NCBI GenBank assembly: GCA_964369225.1
Contig: CAYJER010000007.1
Coordinates: 1 to 64,000 of the forward strand
Direction: 5' to 3'
DNA: 64,000 nucleotides
Source: SIG603 sp964369225
Lineage (GTDB): Bacteria > Bacillota > Clostridia > Oscillospirales > Acutalibacteraceae
Shown here piece after piece: positions 25,380-34,224 of this stretch (its first letter is position 1; every line of letters starts with the position of its first letter). The notes below the pieces were generated by a model that saw nothing but the letters and a program-made list of their open reading frames with translations, did not search any database and was not told the origin of the DNA. Both the position numbers and the translations under genes were made by a program.

Positions 25380-26483
25380 TTAAGTTTTTTCCTCTATTTT
25401 TCCCTCATGAATTTTGAATATCTTAGACTTTTTTGAAAGATTTACAGTTTCTTCACTGCAACAACTTATAAAAATCTGTCTTCCCTCTAATTTATTCAAT
25501 ATATAGTTTTGCCTGTTAATGTCTAATTCACTCATAACATCATCAAGAATTATTATTGGACTTTCGCCAATATTTTCTTCTAAAATTTTTGCCTCTGATA
25601 GCTTCAATGCTACTACTGCCGATCTTTGTTGCCCTTGTGAGGCAAAAGTTCTAGCTGAAATTGAGTTTATCTTAATTTCTAAGTCATCTCGGTGAGGTCC
25701 TATTGTGCTTTGCCCCTGTTTTATGTCTGTTTTTATGGCTTTCTCCACTTGTAGCCTGTAAAACTTCTCTAAATTTTCAATATTATCACTTAAAAGTGGC
25801 CTATAATTTATCGAAATTTCTTCTCCACCAGAAATTCCACTATAAATTTTTTCAGCTTTTTGGGCAAGTTTTTCAACATACTTAAGCCTTTGATTAATTA
25901 TAGTCATTCCTAGAGCTATTGCCCTTTCGTTCCACACATCAAGCATCATTTCAAGACCACTATTAGTCTGCATTTGTTTTAATAAAGTATTTCTTTGAAG
26001 TATAATTCGGTTGTATTTAGCCAATGATTTAACGTATGATGGCTTAATTTGACATATAGCAGCGTCAATAAAATTTCTTCTGCCAGATGGACCGTCTTTA
26101 ATAAGGCTTAAATGTTCTGGTGAAAAAATCACAGCACATACTTTTCCAACTAATGCAGAGCCATTTTTTTTAGCAACTCCGTTTATCACAGAATTTCTCT
26201 TACCATTTACTATGTTGAGTATTGCCCATTGTTCTCTATCTTCACTCAAAAACTCTGCTTTTAGTCCTGCAATTTTTCCATTTTTACCGTTTATAAGCCT
26301 TACTAGCTCTGTATCTTTGTTTCCTCTGAAAGAATGTCCACCTGTAAAAAGCCAAATTGCCTCAAGTAGATTGGTTTTTCCTTGTGCGTTGTTTCCGCTA
26401 ATTATGTTTACACTCTTTGACGGAATAAATATATCATTGTCTAAATTTCTAAAATTATCAAGTTCTAGCTTAAGAATATACAT
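25380..26483 (-). CDS. recF: DNA replication and repair protein RecF
   Basis: SMC-like ATPase that loads RecA at single-strand gaps with RecO and RecR. It has 367 residues. The Walker A loop GNNAQGKTNLLEA is near residue 31. The ABC signature region is FASQGQQRSAVVALKL, and the Walker B is IIILDDVMSELD. It starts 1 nt after the yaaA stop, tightly coupled in the dnaN-yaaA-recF-remB run. Confidence 0.97.
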   Translation of the reverse strand: MYILKLELDNFRNLDNDIFIPSKSVNIISGNNAQGKTNLLEAIWLFTGGHSFRGNKDTELVRLINGKNGKIAGLKAEFLSEDREQWAILNIVNGKRNSVINGVAKKNGSALVGKVCAVIFSPEHLSLIKDGPSGRRNFIDAAICQIKPSYVKSLAKYNRIILQRNTLLKQMQTNSGLEMMLDVWNERAIALGMTIINQRLKYVEKLAQKAEKIYSGISGGEEISINYRPLLSDNIENLEKFYRLQVEKAIKTDIKQGQSTIGPHRDDLEIKINSISARTFASQGQQRSAVVALKLSEAKILEENIGESPIIILDDVMSELDINRQNYILNKLEGRQIFISCCSEETVNLSKKSKIFKIHEGKIEEKT

Positions 26484-26484
26484 A

Positions 26485-26700
26485 TCACTCTATAATTAAT
26501 TCACATTTATTGTTTCTAAATTCAAAGTAGTCACCATGTCTCATTTTTTTTCCTCTCATAGTGCATACTTCCCCGTTAACTTTTACATGTCCATTTTGGA
26601 TTACAACCTTAGCTTCTCCACCAGTTTCAGTAGCACCAGCTAATTTCATCATGTTGTCTAGTCTTATAAATTCAGTCTTGATTTTTACAATTTTATCCAC
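26485..26700 (-). CDS. yaaA: S4-domain protein YaaA
   Basis: A 71-residue single S4 RNA-binding domain (FIRLDNMMKLAGATETGGEAKVV in part), the small protein always found between dnaN and recF in Bacillota; a role in ribosome maturation has been proposed. It starts 1 nt after the dnaN stop. Confidence 0.93.
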   Translation of the reverse strand: MDKIVKIKTEFIRLDNMMKLAGATETGGEAKVVIQNGHVKVNGEVCTMRGKKMRHGDYFEFRNNKCELIIE

Positions 26701-26701
26701 T

Positions 26702-27808
26702 TTAATCTCTTTTCTCTGCTTGTATTCTAACAGGTAGAACTAAAAATCTAAAACTATCTCCAATTAACGGAGTTATAAGTAAAGGATTAATATTTCCTGT
26801 AATTTGAAGGTTTATTTCATCACACTCTGTGTTTTTAAGTGCATCTAGTAAGTATTTACTGTTGAAGCCCATTTCAAGTTTGTTTCCTTGCATTTCACAA
26901 AGTAGTTTGTCTTTTGCTCTTCCGATTGTAGTTGTGCAAGATAAAGTTATAGATGAATTCTCAAAGTAACATCTAACAGGACTTTTAAGTCTGTCGCTTA
27001 TTAGTAGTGAAACTCTCTCGATTGAGTCTATAAATTCTCTTGTTTTTACTGTTATAGTTGTGTTTGAAACTTTTGGTATTGCATTTTTGTAGTCTATAAA
27101 TTCTCCCTCAAGCACACTTGAAATTATAGTGTAGTTCTCTATTTTGAAAATTATGTGTCTTCTTGATGGAATTATTTCAATGTCATTGTCTGTGCAAAGT
27201 TTAAGAACTTCTGTAAGTGTTTTTCCTGGAACTACAAAGCTTGTATTTATGTTGCTCGAGATTTCTTCTCTTCTTTGTGCTAGTCTAAATCCATCTACCG
27301 ATACTAAATCGAATATACCATCGTAAAAATTAAATAAACTTCCTTGGTTGATAGGTTTCATGTCTGTCTCTGCTACTGCAAAGATAGTTTGTCTTATCAT
27401 ACCTTTTAGAATTTCACCAGAAATTTTTATGTTTTCATCTGACTCAACGCTTGGAAGTTCAGGAAATTCATCTGGATTAATTCCTACAAGATTAAATATG
27501 CTTTCTCCACTTTCGATTGTTGTTATATATTTGTCATCAACATTTATGCAAATGAGATCGTCGGGTGCTTTTCTTACAATGTCTGAAAAAAGTTTAGCCG
27601 AAAGAACTATTCTACCCTCTTTCATTACTACTGCTTCAGATGTAGTTTTCATTCCTAATTCTAAATCGTAAGATGTAAGCTCTATTTCTCCATCCCTAGC
27701 TTTAATTAATATGCCTTCTAAAGCTGGAAAAGAAGTCTTTGAAGAAACTGCTCTTAATATATTGTTAACGCAATCACTAAGTTGCTTTTTATTAATTCTA
27801 AAATTCAT
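26702..27808 (-). CDS. dnaN: DNA polymerase III beta sliding clamp
   Basis: Ring-shaped processivity clamp of the replicase, 368 residues in three similar domains. MNFRINKKQLSDCVNNILRA is the N-terminal helix region, and the C-terminus ends ITPLIGDSFRFLVLPVRI, the usual clamp end. The ATG lies 4 nt after the hairpin TGACAAGGTCA. The AAGG inside that hairpin is the only ribosome binding site at a fitting distance (7 nt), so translation should require the hairpin to open. Confidence 0.97.
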   Translation of the reverse strand: MNFRINKKQLSDCVNNILRAVSSKTSFPALEGILIKARDGEIELTSYDLELGMKTTSEAVVMKEGRIVLSAKLFSDIVRKAPDDLICINVDDKYITTIESGESIFNLVGINPDEFPELPSVESDENIKISGEILKGMIRQTIFAVAETDMKPINQGSLFNFYDGIFDLVSVDGFRLAQRREEISSNINTSFVVPGKTLTEVLKLCTDNDIEIIPSRRHIIFKIENYTIISSVLEGEFIDYKNAIPKVSNTTITVKTREFIDSIERVSLLISDRLKSPVRCYFENSSITLSCTTTIGRAKDKLLCEMQGNKLEMGFNSKYLLDALKNTECDEINLQITGNINPLLITPLIGDSFRFLVLPVRIQAEKRD

Positions 27809-27812
27809 TCTA

Positions 27813-27960
27813 TGACCTTGTCATTCTTGCCGCACATACTACGGTAAAAATTTCGGGTTAGTTCCCCGTGACTTTACTTTCTCTATTTATTCTAAAAATT
27901 TGACCTTGTCATTCTTGCCGCACATACTGCGGTAAAAATTTCGGGTTAGTTCCCCGTGAC
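27813..27960 (-). promoter_or_regulatory. dnaN leader: SD-hiding element, two tandem copies
   Basis: Two almost identical copies (27872-27813 next to the start, 27960-27901 upstream, period 88 nt). Each reads GTCA, hairpin CGGG-GAACTAA-CCCG, AAATTTTT, hairpin CCG...CGG, then AATGACAAGGTCA. The first GTCA can pair with the TGAC of the last hairpin, which would free the AAGG. The copies differ at one base pair partner in the second loop region (TAG/CAG). Confidence 0.68.
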
Positions 27961-27989
27961 TTTACTTTCTCTGTTTATTTAAAAATCTT

Positions 27990-28270
27990 TCCTTTTTGCT
28001 GTTGTTGAAAGTTTTACCCTTAAAATACCTTTTTTCCCACTTTGATGTTTTTCTCTCTATTATTATTATTTATAAAATAATAACAGTAATAGGGGCTGTG
28101 GATTTGTTGAAAGTTTCAGAAATCCCTTATTTTACGGGCGTTCTCAGCTAAAAGTTTTCCAAATTCTCCTGTGGATAAAATGTTTATATGTTGACAAATT
28201 TCAACAATCAACATCTCTTAACATCTTTCCACAGTTGAAAGATTGAAACTATGTTAAAAACTTGAGAACT
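27990..28270. other. putative oriC (dnaA-dnaN spacer)
   Basis: Holds a perfect DnaA box (TGTGGATAA, 28170-28178) and two weaker ones (TGTGGATTT at 28097-28105; CTTTCCACA at 28225-28233). An AT-only stretch at about 28051-28085 could be the unwinding element. The word GTTGAAAG(T/A)TT recurs at 28004, 28106 and 28234. Location between dnaA and dnaN and the switch of gene direction nearby fit an origin. Confidence 0.6.
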
Positions 28271-28273
28271 TTT

Positions 28274-29581
28274 TTAGCGGTTTTTTATGTTCTTTACAAT
28301 GTCTTCTATTGTATTTTTTAGGTTAGGATCTACCTTAATTTTCTCTTCTATTTGTTGTAGTGCATATACTATTGTTGAGTGATCTCTACCACCTACAACC
28401 TCGCCTATTCCTGTCATTGGCATTTGTGTTATTTCTCTTATTACATATATAGCTACTTGTCTTGCCTTTGAAACTTTTGCGTTTCTCTTTGAAGAGGCAA
28501 TGTCCTCTTTAACAAAGCCAAACGTTCTTGAAACTTCATCAAGTATCTTTTCTACTGTTATTGGTGTAGGCTCATCATCACTAAATATATCACTAATTGC
28601 ATTTTGTGCAGTCATAATTCCAGGTGCTTTGTTCTCAAGAAGATTATAGGCTTTAATTTTCTTAACTACACCCTCTAATTGTCTAATATTACTCTTTAAT
28701 TTGTTTGCAATAAACTCACATACATTATCTGGTAGCGGAATTTCAAGCAATTCGGCTTTTCTTTTAATGATTGCAATTCTTGTCTCATAGTCAGGCGGTT
28801 GAACATCTGCTGTTAATCCCCACTCAAAACGAGTTTGTAATCTCTCTTCAAGTGTTGCGATGTCTTTTGGCGGACGGTCAGATGTTAGTATGATTTGCTT
28901 TCTTGACTCATATAATGTGTTAAATGTGTGGAAGAACTCTTCTTGAGTCGACTCTTTACCACCAATAAACTGAATATCATCAACCAACAATACATCTGCT
29001 TTTCTGTATTTTTCTCTGAATGCTGGAGTTGTACCTTGTTGAATTGCTTCAATCAATTCATTTGTAAATTCATCACCTTTTACGTACACTATCAATGAAT
29101 CAGGGTTTGCCTTGCTTATCTCTCCAGATATCGCATGAAGTAAGTGAGTTTTTCCTAGTCCTGAATTTCCATAAATGAAAAGTGGGTTGTATATCTGTGC
29201 TGGCTTTTTTGAAACCGCTACACATGCTGCATGTGCAAAGTTGTTTGAAGACCCTACTATGAAATTATCAAAAGTTAAATCATAGTATGTATTAGATTTA
29301 TGACTCTTTGGTTCTTCAAGTTTTGTATCCTCAGGAACTATTATCCTGTAATCGATGTTTACTCCAAATACATTATTAAATGCCTCTTTTAGTAATTCTG
29401 TGTAACAACGTTGTAGTGTTTGTTTGTGAAAGGCATTAGGCGCTTCAATTATAGCCATTCCTTTCTCAAAATCCAATGATATTGGTGTTATTCTTGAAAA
29501 CCATGTTTTGTAGGCTATATCAGTAATTTGATTTTTACAATAGTCACAGACAAGCTCCCAAGCCTCGTTAAAAGATTCCAT
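28274..29581 (-). CDS. dnaA: chromosomal replication initiator DnaA
   Basis: AAA+ initiator that binds DnaA boxes and melts oriC. It has 435 residues from the chosen start (MESFNEAWELVCDYCK). Walker A is GNSGLGKTHLL and Walker B is LLVDDIQFI. The C-terminal DNA-binding signature is GGRDHSTIVYALQQIE. AAGGAAG lies 9 nt before this ATG; the in-frame ATG 102 nt upstream would add 34 residues unlike any DnaA N-terminus. It heads the dnaA-gyrA block. Confidence 0.98.
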   Translation of the reverse strand: MESFNEAWELVCDYCKNQITDIAYKTWFSRITPISLDFEKGMAIIEAPNAFHKQTLQRCYTELLKEAFNNVFGVNIDYRIIVPEDTKLEEPKSHKSNTYYDLTFDNFIVGSSNNFAHAACVAVSKKPAQIYNPLFIYGNSGLGKTHLLHAISGEISKANPDSLIVYVKGDEFTNELIEAIQQGTTPAFREKYRKADVLLVDDIQFIGGKESTQEEFFHTFNTLYESRKQIILTSDRPPKDIATLEERLQTRFEWGLTADVQPPDYETRIAIIKRKAELLEIPLPDNVCEFIANKLKSNIRQLEGVVKKIKAYNLLENKAPGIMTAQNAISDIFSDDEPTPITVEKILDEVSRTFGFVKEDIASSKRNAKVSKARQVAIYVIREITQMPMTGIGEVVGGRDHSTIVYALQQIEEKIKVDPNLKNTIEDIVKNIKNR

Positions 29582-29711
29582 TTGCTTATTCTTCCTTTTC
29601 AAAAATTCTAAATGCCTAGTGTACACAAAGTTGACCCTACATGTTTTCCCATATGTAAGGTTTTTCATATATTTTTTGGCCATTTTTAGCTTTTACTTGC
29701 TATTTACATAC

Positions 29712-29740
29712 ATTATACCACATTAAACCGAAAATTGCAA
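29712..29740 (-). promoter_or_regulatory. dnaA promoter
   Basis: Minus strand: TTGCAA (29740-29735), 17-nt spacer, TATAAT (29717-29712). It gives a leader of about 125 nt. The rest of the 460-bp dnaA-rpmH gap is AT-rich with no clear DnaA box. Confidence 0.75.
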
Positions 29741-29913
29741 AACAAATATTAACTTTTCTCACCCAAAATGTTGAAAACTTAAACAAAAATAAAATATAAC
29801 ACTATATTGTATATTTTAGAATACTACACACTACAATATGAGCTTATTTGCCCTTAATTTTACTTAAAAAACAAAAAAATTTAAAAATATTAGATTTTTA
29901 TTTAAATTTATTA

Positions 29914-29943
29914 TTGACAGATGCCTATGTTTTAGAGTATAAT
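29914..29943 (+). promoter_or_regulatory. rpmH promoter
   Basis: TTGACA (29914-29919), 18-nt spacer, TATAAT (29938-29943), perfect hexamers, about 100 nt before rpmH. Confidence 0.85.
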
Positions 29944-30041
29944 TTTATCTTACAGGGACTGTTATTTTATAAGTCCTAAATCTTGTGTTTAAATAAGATT
30001 AATAGTAAGAGATTATTAGGTCCTGAAAGGAGGGTTCAGTT

Positions 30042-30176
30042 ATGCTAAGAACATACCAACCCAAGAAGCTCCACAGAAAAAAAGAGCATGGTTTTAGAAA
30101 GAGAATGTCTGACAAAAACGGTCGCAAGGTTCTTGCACGTCGCAGAGCAAAGGGAAGAGCACGCTTGTCTTATTGA
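30042..30176 (+). CDS. rpmH: 50S ribosomal protein L34
   Basis: A 44-residue basic protein: MLRTYQPKKLHRKKEHGFRK at the start and GRKVLARRRAKGRARLSY at the end, the standard L34. AAGGAGG lies 7 nt before the ATG. It is the first gene right of the origin, in the conserved rpmH-rnpA-yidD-yidC-jag order. Confidence 0.98.
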   Translation: MLRTYQPKKLHRKKEHGFRKRMSDKNGRKVLARRRAKGRARLSY

Positions 30177-30186
30177 TTGTCTCGTT

Positions 30187-30208
30187 AAGGTCACCTATGC
30201 GTGACCTT
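30187..30208 (+). terminator. hairpin between rpmH and rnpA
   Basis: AAGGTCAC pairs with GTGACCTT around CTATGC, followed by TCTTTGT. Probably a partial terminator or processing site that lets rpmH be made in excess over rnpA. Confidence 0.6.
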
Positions 30209-30216
30209 TCTTTGTC

Positions 30217-30570
30217 ATGTTTGAAAGTAAAAATTTTATGAAAATTAATGCAATTAATCAGAATAGAGATTATAAAAGGATATATTCAAGGGGTAAGTCT
30301 ATAGTTACTCCTTGTGTTGTCATATATATTTCAAGAAATAGATCAAAAAATGTTAGAATAGGAATTACCGCCAGTAAAAAAATCGGCGGTGCTGTTTCAA
30401 GAAACAGAGCTAGACGAGTTATTAGAGAAGCTATTAGGGAATTAGTTCCCACAATTAAATCAGGTTTTGATTTGGTGTTGGTTGCAAGGGCAAGAACTGT
30501 AAATGTTAAGAGCACATATGTTAAAGATGTTCTTATTAAACAGTTAAGGAGTGCAAAGTTAATAGAATGA
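30217..30570 (+). CDS. rnpA: ribonuclease P protein component
   Basis: Basic protein that helps RNase P RNA trim tRNA 5' ends; 117 residues as drawn. The family motif is RNRARRVIREAIREL near residues 65-79, and YKRIYSRGKSIVTPCVVIY is the N-terminal part. An ATG 21 nt downstream (30238, MKINAINQNRDYKR) would give 110 residues and is nearer to homologues' starts. Neither has a strong ribosome binding site. The stop overlaps the yidD start. Confidence 0.93.
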   Translation: MFESKNFMKINAINQNRDYKRIYSRGKSIVTPCVVIYISRNRSKNVRIGITASKKIGGAVSRNRARRVIREAIRELVPTIKSGFDLVLVARARTVNVKSTYVKDVLIKQLRSAKLIE

Positions 30571-30794
30571 AAAAGATTTTCATAAATTTAGTTAAATTCT
30601 ATAGAAAAAATTTGTCTCACAGAAAAAAGTATTCTACTTGTAGGTTTTATCCTACCTGTTCTGAATATGCACTTACCGCCTTAGAGCGTTATGGTGCTTT
30701 TAAAGGTGGAGTTATGTCTTTGTGGCGTATACTCCGTTGTAATCCCTTTTCACGTGGTGGGTACGACCCTGTACCTCAGAAAATAATTAAATAA
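30567..30794 (+). CDS. yidD: membrane protein insertion efficiency factor YidD
   Basis: A 75-residue protein with the invariant CRFYPTCSEYALTAL stretch and the RCNPFSRGGYDPVP end. It is thought to assist YidC-dependent insertion at the inner face of the membrane. Start overlaps the rnpA stop by 4 nt. Confidence 0.96.
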   Translation: MKKIFINLVKFYRKNLSHRKKYSTCRFYPTCSEYALTALERYGAFKGGVMSLWRILRCNPFSRGGYDPVPQKIIK

Positions 30795-30806
30795 AGGAGA
30801 ATTGGT

Positions 30807-31859
30807 TTGGATATTTTTAATTTTTTTGGTAGCATACTAGGTTACCTACTTTGGTTTTTGTACACCATTTTTAATAACTACGGTGTAGCAATTATCTTTT
30901 TCAGTCTTATAGTTAAGTTTGCTCTTTATCCTTTTACCCTAAAACAACAAAGAGGTATGTCAGGACAAGCAAGAGTAAATGAAAAGCAAAAAGAAATTCG
31001 TAAAATGTATGCGAACAATAATGCTAAAATTCAAGAAGAGATGAACAAACTCTATGAAAAAGAGGGTGTGAGTCCGGGTTCTGGTTGTTTGACTGCCTTA
31101 ATTCCACTTCCAATAATGTTTGGTATTTATTATTCTGTTATATATCCGCTTCAAAATACATTGCATATAGCTCAAGATAAAATTACGGCTGCAGCAGAGT
31201 ACTTATCTACAGTTCCAGGAAATATCGCTACTACTACAAACTATGTAGAATTAGAGATAATCAATAACTGGGAACACCTAAAAAACAATTTAACAATGTT
31301 TGATGCAGCAGATGTTGCAAAAATCGAGAGTTTTGCAGATGGATTTACATTCTTAGGTCTTGATCTACTTAAATCTCCGCAATCAGCTGCTTTCACAGAA
31401 TTTTTATGGGTAATTCCTGTATTCTCAGCAGGTTCAAGCATATTTATGCAAGTTTACATGAATAAAACAAGTGCAATGAAACAACAAGGCTGCATGAAAG
31501 TCATGATGTACAGTATGTCAGCACTATCATTCTACTGGGCTTATATTTTCCCAGGTGCGGTTGGTCTTTATTGGGCAGTTTCATCACTAGTTGGTGGTTT
31601 ACAATCAGTTATCACACACACATTCTTTAGTGCAACTCATTTGGCAACAGAAAAAGAGGCTAGACGTTTCGTTCTTCTTAAAGAAAACGAAGTAAATTAT
31701 AAACCATTACCGCTTCATAAACAAAATGAATTAGCTGAAAAAATACAACAAAAAGAGCAAAAAATTGAACAAAATTTAAGCTCTAACCAATCAAACAGTA
31801 ATAAAAAGAAATCGGGTAATAAAAAGAGCAACAATAATTACTTAGGTAATAAAAAATAA
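30807..31859 (+). CDS. yidC: membrane protein insertase YidC/Oxa1 family
   Basis: Inserts membrane proteins, alone or with SecYEG. It has 350 residues. An N-terminal hydrophobic segment is at about 5-30, and the positively charged cytoplasmic loop is KQQRGMSGQARVNEKQKEIR (47-66). Further membrane helices lie near 92-110, 195-215 and 225-262. The tail is a Lys/Asn/Ser-rich basic stretch. It starts with TTG, with AAAGGAG 9 nt before. No lipobox is seen, unlike Bacillus SpoIIIJ. Confidence 0.96.
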   Translation: MDIFNFFGSILGYLLWFLYTIFNNYGVAIIFFSLIVKFALYPFTLKQQRGMSGQARVNEKQKEIRKMYANNNAKIQEEMNKLYEKEGVSPGSGCLTALIPLPIMFGIYYSVIYPLQNTLHIAQDKITAAAEYLSTVPGNIATTTNYVELEIINNWEHLKNNLTMFDAADVAKIESFADGFTFLGLDLLKSPQSAAFTEFLWVIPVFSAGSSIFMQVYMNKTSAMKQQGCMKVMMYSMSALSFYWAYIFPGAVGLYWAVSSLVGGLQSVITHTFFSATHLATEKEARRFVLLKENEVNYKPLPLHKQNELAEKIQQKEQKIEQNLSSNQSNSNKKKSGNKKSNNNYLGNKK

Positions 31860-31883
31860 GTTGACTAGAAAAGAGGAATTGAT

Positions 31884-32738
31884 TTGTTAAAAGAAATTAT
31901 AACAACAGGTGAGACTGTAGAAGTAGCTTTTGAGAATGCTTTACAGCAATTATCTGTTACTAAAGACGAAGTAGAAATGGAAGTTTTAGAACAAGCAACT
32001 AAAAAAACATTAGGTCTTTTCGGCGGTAATCCAGCAAAAATTAAAGTAACAGTCAAAGAACTTACTCCTGTGCAAAAGGCATCAAAATACATCAACGATA
32101 TTTTCAGTTCAATTGGTGTAGATAACATAGAGATAGATGTTAAAGAGGAAGAAAATTCAGCAGAGCTTAATATCTCTGGTGAGGACATAAAGTTCATTAT
32201 AGGTCATAGAGGTGATACACTTGATTCACTTCAATACTTAGCCTCATTAGTTGCAAATAACGATAGAGAGAATTACTATAGAATTTCTATTGATGTAGGT
32301 GGATTTAGAGCTAAGAGAGAAGATGTTTTAGCGAACCTAGGTAAAAAAATGGCAGCTAAAGCTATTAAATATGGAAGAAACCAAAGACTAGAACCTATGA
32401 ATCCATATGAGAGAAGAATAATTCACTTTGCAGTTCAAGATATAGAAGGTGTAAAATCTTGGAGCGAGGGCGAGGATTTAGGTCGTCATGTTGTAATTGG
32501 ACCTGAGGCAGGCGAGAAATTTAAATCTTATAGAAATGATAATAAGTTTGATAATAAGAGAAAGCCTAACAATAATAAATTCCAAAAAGATAGAAAAGAT
32601 AACTTCAAAAAAGAGAGACCTTTTAAACCTAGAATTTCAGAAACAGCAGAGCAACCATTCAGCCCAGCTCCGCTAGATGATGCACCTATCGAGAGAAAAA
32701 AAGCAGAAGATGCACCATTATATGGCAGAATTAGATAA
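31884..32738 (+). CDS. jag: RNA-binding protein Jag/KhpB
   Basis: A 284-residue protein with an N-terminal Jag domain (about 1-52), a KH domain (about 80-150) and an R3H domain with NPYERRIIHFAVQDIEGV near 174-190. A basic Asn/Lys-rich tail with Pro-rich segments follows. KhpB binds many RNAs together with KhpA and affects cell elongation in other Bacillota. TTG start; GAGGAA precedes it by 6 nt. Downstream of yidC as usual. Confidence 0.93.
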   Translation: MLKEIITTGETVEVAFENALQQLSVTKDEVEMEVLEQATKKTLGLFGGNPAKIKVTVKELTPVQKASKYINDIFSSIGVDNIEIDVKEEENSAELNISGEDIKFIIGHRGDTLDSLQYLASLVANNDRENYYRISIDVGGFRAKREDVLANLGKKMAAKAIKYGRNQRLEPMNPYERRIIHFAVQDIEGVKSWSEGEDLGRHVVIGPEAGEKFKSYRNDNKFDNKRKPNNNKFQKDRKDNFKKERPFKPRISETAEQPFSPAPLDDAPIERKKAEDAPLYGRIR

Positions 32739-32750
32739 ATAAAATTATTA

Positions 32751-32815
32751 GGGGACGGGTTCCCCGTCCCTAAAATAGTTTGATTGTGGGACGGATACCC
32801 TCCCCTTTTTGTTAT
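32751..32815. repeat. degenerate REPIN, GACGG core
   Basis: GGGGACGGGTTCCCCGTCCC is a strong hairpin, followed after 18 bp by a worn second arm GGGACGGATACCCTCCCC. It lies between jag and mnmE. Confidence 0.7.
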
Positions 32816-32844
32816 TTTTAAAAAGTAAAATAGAGGAAAATAGT

Positions 32845-34206
32845 ATGAATAAAACAATAGCTGCAATAAGTACTGCAATGGGTGTTTCAGGAATTGCAGT
32901 AATACGAATTTCAGGCGAAAATGCTCAAATAATAGCAGATAAAGTCTGTAAAGGAAACAAGAAAATATCTGAAATGAATGGATATACAGCCCAGTTAGCT
33001 AAAGTATATGATAAAAACAATCTTGAATTAGATGAGTGTATTGTGTTAAATTTTGTAGCGCCTAAAAGTTTTACGGGTGAAAATTTAGTTGAACTCTCTT
33101 GTCATGGTGGTACATTTATCGCCAAAAAAGTTTTGCAAGCAGTGATAGACGCAGGTGCATCAAATGCGGATACTGGTGAGTTTACCAAAAGAGCTTTCTT
33201 AAATGGAAAAATGGATCTAACTCAAGCAGAGTCCGTAATTGAATTAATTCATGCTAATGGAGAAAAAACACATGAAGCGTCGATGTCTGTAAAAAATGCT
33301 GTGCTGTCAAAAAATATTAAGAAAATGTCTGATGCTTTGGTAGAAATAGGCGCAGATCTTTCTGCATGGGCAGATTACCCTGACGATGATATTCCACAAG
33401 TTGATGAAAAAATGTTGAAAACTAAATTGAAAGAAACAGAAGATTTTCTTAGTGATTTAATCAATAAATTTGATATGGGTAAAGTCTACAGAGAGGGTGT
33501 AAAAACTGTAATTGCTGGCAGACCAAATGCGGGAAAATCTACACTAATGAATATGCTTTCAGGATGTGAGCGTTCAATTGTAACTCATATTGCTGGAACG
33601 ACAAGAGACATAGTTGAAGAAACAGTTATGTTAGGATCTATTCCTTTGGTTTTGGCTGACACAGCCGGAATAAGAGATACAGATGACATAGTGGAACAAA
33701 TCGGTGTGAAAATGGCATTAGATAAAATTAATAGTTCTGAGTTAGTTTTAGCTGTTTTTGATGCGTCGCTTCAACTTTCAACAAATGAAAAAGAATTTGT
33801 TGAAAGTTTAGAAGGTAAAAACGTAATCGCAATTATCAATAAAACAGATCTAGATATTAATTTAGATATAGATTACATAAAGTCTAAATTTAAATACAGT
33901 GTAAGTATTTCAGCAAAAAATGGCGAGGGATTAGACGAACTAGTAAATAATATAGAATATATGTTTGGTTCAGAGAATATTATAACTGGTTCGATTCAGC
34001 TTTGCACAAATCGACAAAGAGAATCAGTTAATTCTGCTTTAAAATCAGTTAGAGAAGCAATTTCTTTACTAGATATGGGAATGACATTAGATGCCGTAAC
34101 TGTTACAGTAGAAGAGGCAGTCTCGTATTTATTGGAATTAACTGGAGAAAAAGTTAGTGAAACTGTTATTAATAATGTGTTTGAAAGATTTTGTGTAGGA
34201 AAATAA
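32845..34206 (+). CDS. mnmE: tRNA modification GTPase MnmE
   Basis: Works with MnmG to place the (carboxymethyl)aminomethyl group on wobble uridine 34. It has 453 residues. The N-terminal TIAAISTAMG tetrahydrofolate domain is followed by a G domain with GRPNAGKST, DTAGI and NKTD, and the C-terminal FCVGK has the catalytic Cys. AGAGGAAAA precedes the ATG at 32845; an earlier in-frame start would add 12 residues without support. mnmG follows 18 nt later. Confidence 0.97.
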   Translation: MNKTIAAISTAMGVSGIAVIRISGENAQIIADKVCKGNKKISEMNGYTAQLAKVYDKNNLELDECIVLNFVAPKSFTGENLVELSCHGGTFIAKKVLQAVIDAGASNADTGEFTKRAFLNGKMDLTQAESVIELIHANGEKTHEASMSVKNAVLSKNIKKMSDALVEIGADLSAWADYPDDDIPQVDEKMLKTKLKETEDFLSDLINKFDMGKVYREGVKTVIAGRPNAGKSTLMNMLSGCERSIVTHIAGTTRDIVEETVMLGSIPLVLADTAGIRDTDDIVEQIGVKMALDKINSSELVLAVFDASLQLSTNEKEFVESLEGKNVIAIINKTDLDINLDIDYIKSKFKYSVSISAKNGEGLDELVNNIEYMFGSENIITGSIQLCTNRQRESVNSALKSVREAISLLDMGMTLDAVTVTVEEAVSYLLELTGEKVSETVINNVFERFCVGK

Positions 34207-34224
34207 ATAAAGAAAGGCTAAATT

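Noticed and set aside
2914..27960. Assignment of the leader element to a known riboswitch class (guanidine, fluoride, ZTP, preQ1, THF)
   Set aside because: None of their conserved cores is present, and the downstream genes do not fit those ligands.
29741..29913. Second origin part upstream of dnaA
   Set aside because: No DnaA box close to TTATCCACA was found on either strand; AT-rich only.
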